From Bacillota bacterium (lineage in GTDB: Bacteria > Bacillota > Clostridia > Tissierellales > Peptoniphilaceae): a stretch of 16,751 bases of DNA. How positions within the stretch are numbered: position 1 is the first letter of the stretch; each line of letters begins with the position of its first letter. The stretch spans positions 1 to 16,751 of the forward strand of contig JAEZWM010000060.1 in NCBI GenBank assembly GCA_023443025.1, written 5' to 3'. Made by a program: the position numbers and the translations under genes. This document shows, one piece after another, positions 13,815-16,751 of the stretch. The notes below the pieces were generated by a model. That model saw nothing but the letters and a program-made list of their open reading frames with translations. It did no database searches and was not told the origin of the DNA.

Positions 13815-16670
13815 TTATCTTTTGCGCTTTGATTTTTTAAATGATTCTTCTCTTTCAAATTCTTTTTTCAAGAATTGTCCCGTATATGAATTTGGATTTT
13901 TAGCAACTTCTTCAGGTGTACCGGAACATACAACTGTACCACCCTTATCGCCACCTTCAGGACCTAAATCTATGATATGATCAGCGGTTTTTATAACATC
14001 TAAGTTATGCTCTATTACCACTACAGTATTTCCACCATCAGCCAATCTGTCCAGAACATGTATTAGCTTATGGATGTCCGCTGTGTGAAGACCGGTGGTT
14101 GGCTCGTCAAGTATATAGATGGTTTTGCCTGTTGGTCTCTTACTTAATTCCGCTGCAAGCTTGACCCTCTGTGCTTCTCCACCGGAAAGCTCGGTAGAGG
14201 ACTGTCCGAGTTTAATATATCCCAAACCAACATCTAATAAAGTGCTCAATTTCTTATGAACTGAAGGTATATTTTCAAAAAATACTGTAGCTTCGTCAAT
14301 TGTCATGTTAAGTACATCAGCAATGTTTTTTCCTTTATACTTAACTTGAAGTGTTTCCCTATTGTATCTCTTACCCTTACAAACTTCACAAGGTACATAT
14401 ACATCAGGCAAGAAGTGCATCTCTACTTTTATGGTTCCATCACCTTTACAAGTTTCACATCTACCACCCTTGACATTAAAGCTGAATCTTCCTTTTTGAT
14501 AACCTCTCATCTTAGCATCAGGAGTCATTGCAAAAAGATCTCTGATGCCATCAAAAACCTTAGTATAGGTAGCAGGGTTAGACCTTGGTGTTCTTCCGAT
14601 TGGTGATTGGTCGATTTCAACAACCTTGTCGATCTGTTCAATTCCTTGTATTTCATCGTGCTCACCGGGCCTGACTTTGGATTTGTAAAGTTTTCTTGAA
14701 AGACCTTTTTGAAGAATTGAATTGATAAGACTACTCTTACCGGATCCCGAAACCCCGGTTATACAAGTGAATACACCTAGCGGTACCTCTACATCAATAT
14801 TTTTTAGATTGTTTGCCCTTGCCCCTTTTATCTTTAATGAGCCTGATTTTTTCCTATGACTTTTGGGTATTGGAATATACTTTCTTCCCGATAAATAATC
14901 ACCTGTTATCGAGTTTTTTGCTTTAAGAATTTGCTTATATGATCCCTTAAATACAACCTCACCACCGTTTATACCGGCTCCGGGTCCTATATCCACTATG
15001 CAGTCCGCCATCCTCATCGTTTCTTCATCATGTTCAACTACTATAAGCGTGTTTCCGATATCAGTTAAACCTCTTAGCGATTTTAAAAGCAGTGCATTGT
15101 CTCTTTGATGTAGTCCTATGCTCGGCTCATCAAGCACATATATTACTCCAACAAGACTAGAGCCTATCTGAGTTGCTAGCCTAATTCTCTGTGACTCACC
15201 ACCGGAAAGTGTACCTGCGGATCTTGCCAAGGTTAAATACCCAAGCCCAACCTCGTTTAAAAAATTTAACCTCTCTCTGATTTCCTTTAGTACTAAATTA
15301 CCAATAGCCATTCTAGTCTCATCGAGCTTAAGATCATTAAACCATTCAAGAGATCTGGAAACAGCGAGTTCAGTAACTTCAGAAATATTTAAATCTCCAA
15401 CTTTTATCGATAGTATCTCCGGTCTCAGTCTTCTACCGTGACAGCTCGAACAGGTTTTTTCTACCATGTACTCGTCGATTTTATCCTTCATATAATCAGA
15501 ACCCGTTTGTCTGTATCTTCTGTCCAAATTAGTTATTACCCCTTCCCATGGACCAACAAATTGTCTTTTACCTGAAAAGTGAGAATCGAATCTGAACCTC
15601 AACTGTTTTTTACCGGTTCCGTACAGGATTTCATCTATCATTTTCTTAGGAGCATCTTTAATCGGTGCATCCATAGAGAAGTTGTGATTTTCAGCTATGG
15701 CTTTAAAAATCTCATAATAGTATGTTCCTTCTTTAGATGTGCTGAAAGGATCTATTGCTCCTTCGTTTAATGACAGATCCTCATCAGGGAGTATCAGCTC
15801 GGGGTCAAGTTCTAAATGAAATCCTAAACCATTACATTCAGGACACATGCCATAAGGACTGTTGAAGGAGAAAGATCTCGGTTCTACTTCCTCAATCTGT
15901 ATATGGCCGTTTGGGCATGCAAGTCTTTGACTGAAAGTAATTGTCTTATCGTCGATTATATCTACTTTCACAATTCCATCTGCTAGTTTTAGAGCTGTTT
16001 CTAAAGAGTCGTTAATCCTCGAGTCTATACCATCTTTTACGACAATCCTGTCTACAACTACATCTATATCATGTTTTTTGTTTTTTTCAAGCTTTATTTC
16101 ATCCATAAGATCGTACTCGACCTCATCAACGATGATTCGATTATATCCTTCTTTTTTTATATTTTCTATAAGTTTTACATGCTCACCTTTTTTCCCTCTA
16201 ATGATGGGTGCAAGGATTTTTAACCTCGTCCTCTCCGGCAGCTTGTTTATTATATCTACCATTTGATCAACGGATTGTGATTTAATCTCTTCACCGCATT
16301 CCGGACAGTAAGGAATTCCTACTTTTGCAAATAAAAGCCTCAAATAATCATAGATTTCCGTTACAGTTCCTACCGTCGACCTTGGATTCTTGCTCGTAGT
16401 TTTTTGATCTATGGATATCGAAGGGGAAAGTCCTTCGATATACTCCACATCGGGTTTATCCATCTGTCCCAGAAACTGCCTTGCATACGAAGAAAGAGAC
16501 TCAACATACCTTCGCTGTCCTTCTGCATATATAGTATCAAAGGCGAGGGATGATTTTCCTGAACCGGATAAACCGGTCAAAACAACTAGCTTGTCTCTTG
16601 GAAGTTCAAGGTCTATGTTTTTTAAGTTGTTCTCCTTCGCCCCTTTAATTATTATTTTATCTTTACTCAA
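13815..16670 (-). CDS. uvrA: UvrABC system protein A (excinuclease ATPase subunit)
   Basis: UvrA is the damage-sensing ATPase of nucleotide excision repair and loads UvrB on DNA. The 951 residues are full length. Two ABC ATPase modules are visible: Walker A GLSGSGKS (33-40) with LSGGES (488-493) and VLDEPSIGLH, then Walker A GVSGSGKS (639-646) with LSGGEA (828-833) and ILDEPTTGLH. The C-terminal zinc module has C738, C741, C761 and C764. The first zinc module reads CPNGH (C252, H256) with C276 and C279, i.e. His in place of one Cys, a variant also seen in other UvrA proteins. The start is TTG at 16668-16670, supported by AGAGG six bases upstream and by the family N-terminus. It follows uvrB by 27 bases. 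The basic tail SFKKSKRKR ends the protein. Confidence 0.98.
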   Translation of the reverse strand: MSKDKIIIKGAKENNLKNIDLELPRDKLVVLTGLSGSGKSSLAFDTIYAEGQRRYVESLSSYARQFLGQMDKPDVEYIEGLSPSISIDQKTTSKNPRSTVGTVTEIYDYLRLLFAKVGIPYCPECGEEIKSQSVDQMVDIINKLPERTRLKILAPIIRGKKGEHVKLIENIKKEGYNRIIVDEVEYDLMDEIKLEKNKKHDIDVVVDRIVVKDGIDSRINDSLETALKLADGIVKVDIIDDKTITFSQRLACPNGHIQIEEVEPRSFSFNSPYGMCPECNGLGFHLELDPELILPDEDLSLNEGAIDPFSTSKEGTYYYEIFKAIAENHNFSMDAPIKDAPKKMIDEILYGTGKKQLRFRFDSHFSGKRQFVGPWEGVITNLDRRYRQTGSDYMKDKIDEYMVEKTCSSCHGRRLRPEILSIKVGDLNISEVTELAVSRSLEWFNDLKLDETRMAIGNLVLKEIRERLNFLNEVGLGYLTLARSAGTLSGGESQRIRLATQIGSSLVGVIYVLDEPSIGLHQRDNALLLKSLRGLTDIGNTLIVVEHDEETMRMADCIVDIGPGAGINGGEVVFKGSYKQILKAKNSITGDYLSGRKYIPIPKSHRKKSGSLKIKGARANNLKNIDVEVPLGVFTCITGVSGSGKSSLINSILQKGLSRKLYKSKVRPGEHDEIQGIEQIDKVVEIDQSPIGRTPRSNPATYTKVFDGIRDLFAMTPDAKMRGYQKGRFSFNVKGGRCETCKGDGTIKVEMHFLPDVYVPCEVCKGKRYNRETLQVKYKGKNIADVLNMTIDEATVFFENIPSVHKKLSTLLDVGLGYIKLGQSSTELSGGEAQRVKLAAELSKRPTGKTIYILDEPTTGLHTADIHKLIHVLDRLADGGNTVVVIEHNLDVIKTADHIIDLGPEGGDKGGTVVCSGTPEEVAKNPNSYTGQFLKKEFEREESFKKSKRKR

Positions 16671-16697
16671 TTTATACCTCTTCTATTATTACAATTG

Positions 16698-16751
16698 TTA
16701 CTTCACGCCAAACTGACTTTTTAATTTTCTGATTTCGTCTCTTAAATTTGC
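16698..16751 (-). CDS. uvrB: UvrB C-terminus (partial)
   Basis: The last 17 codons and the TAA stop of a gene entering from the right edge. The residues ANLRDEIRKLKSQFGVK match the end of the C-terminal UVR motif (AAxLRDEIRxLK) of UvrB, which contacts UvrC in the excinuclease. The following gene, 27 bases downstream, is uvrA, the usual partner, which supports the call. UvrC also has a UVR motif, but not at its C-terminus. Confidence 0.85.
   Translation of the reverse strand, partial: ANLRDEIRKLKSQFGVK

Noticed and set aside
16411..16716. 101-codon plus-strand reading frame
   Set aside because: It is opposite the uvrA N-terminus (Walker A region) and has no independent signals.

Overview
The window comes from an AT-rich, low-GC Gram-positive (Firmicutes-type) anaerobe, probably of the clostridial/Tissierellia kind. 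Evidence: strong purine-rich Shine-Dalgarno sites before nearly every gene, a gltX-cysS-rlmB-rae1 housekeeping block, and an anaerobic-style glycerol-3-phosphate cluster ending in a DUF1667 protein. I cannot name the genus. Every gene I can support is on the minus strand, so transcription runs from high to low coordinates.

Layout in transcription order. 16751-13815: the last codons of uvrB, then complete uvrA (nucleotide excision repair). 13814-9753: an unusual three-gene cassette consisting of an asparagine-synthase-like protein with a destroyed ATP-pyrophosphatase site, a DJ-1/PfpI-family protein, and a second asparagine-synthase-like paralog with an intact site. The cassette runs straight into gltX, whose ribosome-binding site lies inside the last codons of the second paralog. 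9751-5526: gltX, cysS, rlmB and rae1 (yacP), a shortened form of the classical Firmicutes gltX-cysE-cysS-mrnC-rlmB-yacP block without cysE or mrnC, closed by a strong hairpin terminator. 5405-877: glpK, a GlpA-like FAD dehydrogenase, a GlpB-like FAD/NAD oxidoreductase and a DUF1667 protein, all close together or overlapping: a glycerol kinase/glycerol-3-phosphate oxidation operon. 766-575: a 63-residue, extremely basic orphan protein with its own ribosome-binding site, probable promoter and terminator. 416-341: tRNA-Thr(GGU) with a consensus promoter and a terminator. 114-1: the first 38 codons of tuf (EF-Tu) with its own promoter.

The glp genes would turn imported glycerol into dihydroxyacetone phosphate, with electrons leaving through flavins and Fe-S centres. 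The gltX block supports translation (Glu- and Cys-tRNA charging, 23S rRNA methylation, mRNA turnover). The most unusual part is the asparagine-synthase-like/DJ-1/asparagine-synthase-like cassette: two tandemly related ATP-dependent amide-forming-type proteins, both without the glutaminase nucleophile and one also without its ATP site, flanking a DJ-1 protein and translationally coupled to an essential tRNA synthetase gene. There is no stretch over 300 bases without a gene, and no CRISPR array, insertion sequence or rRNA.
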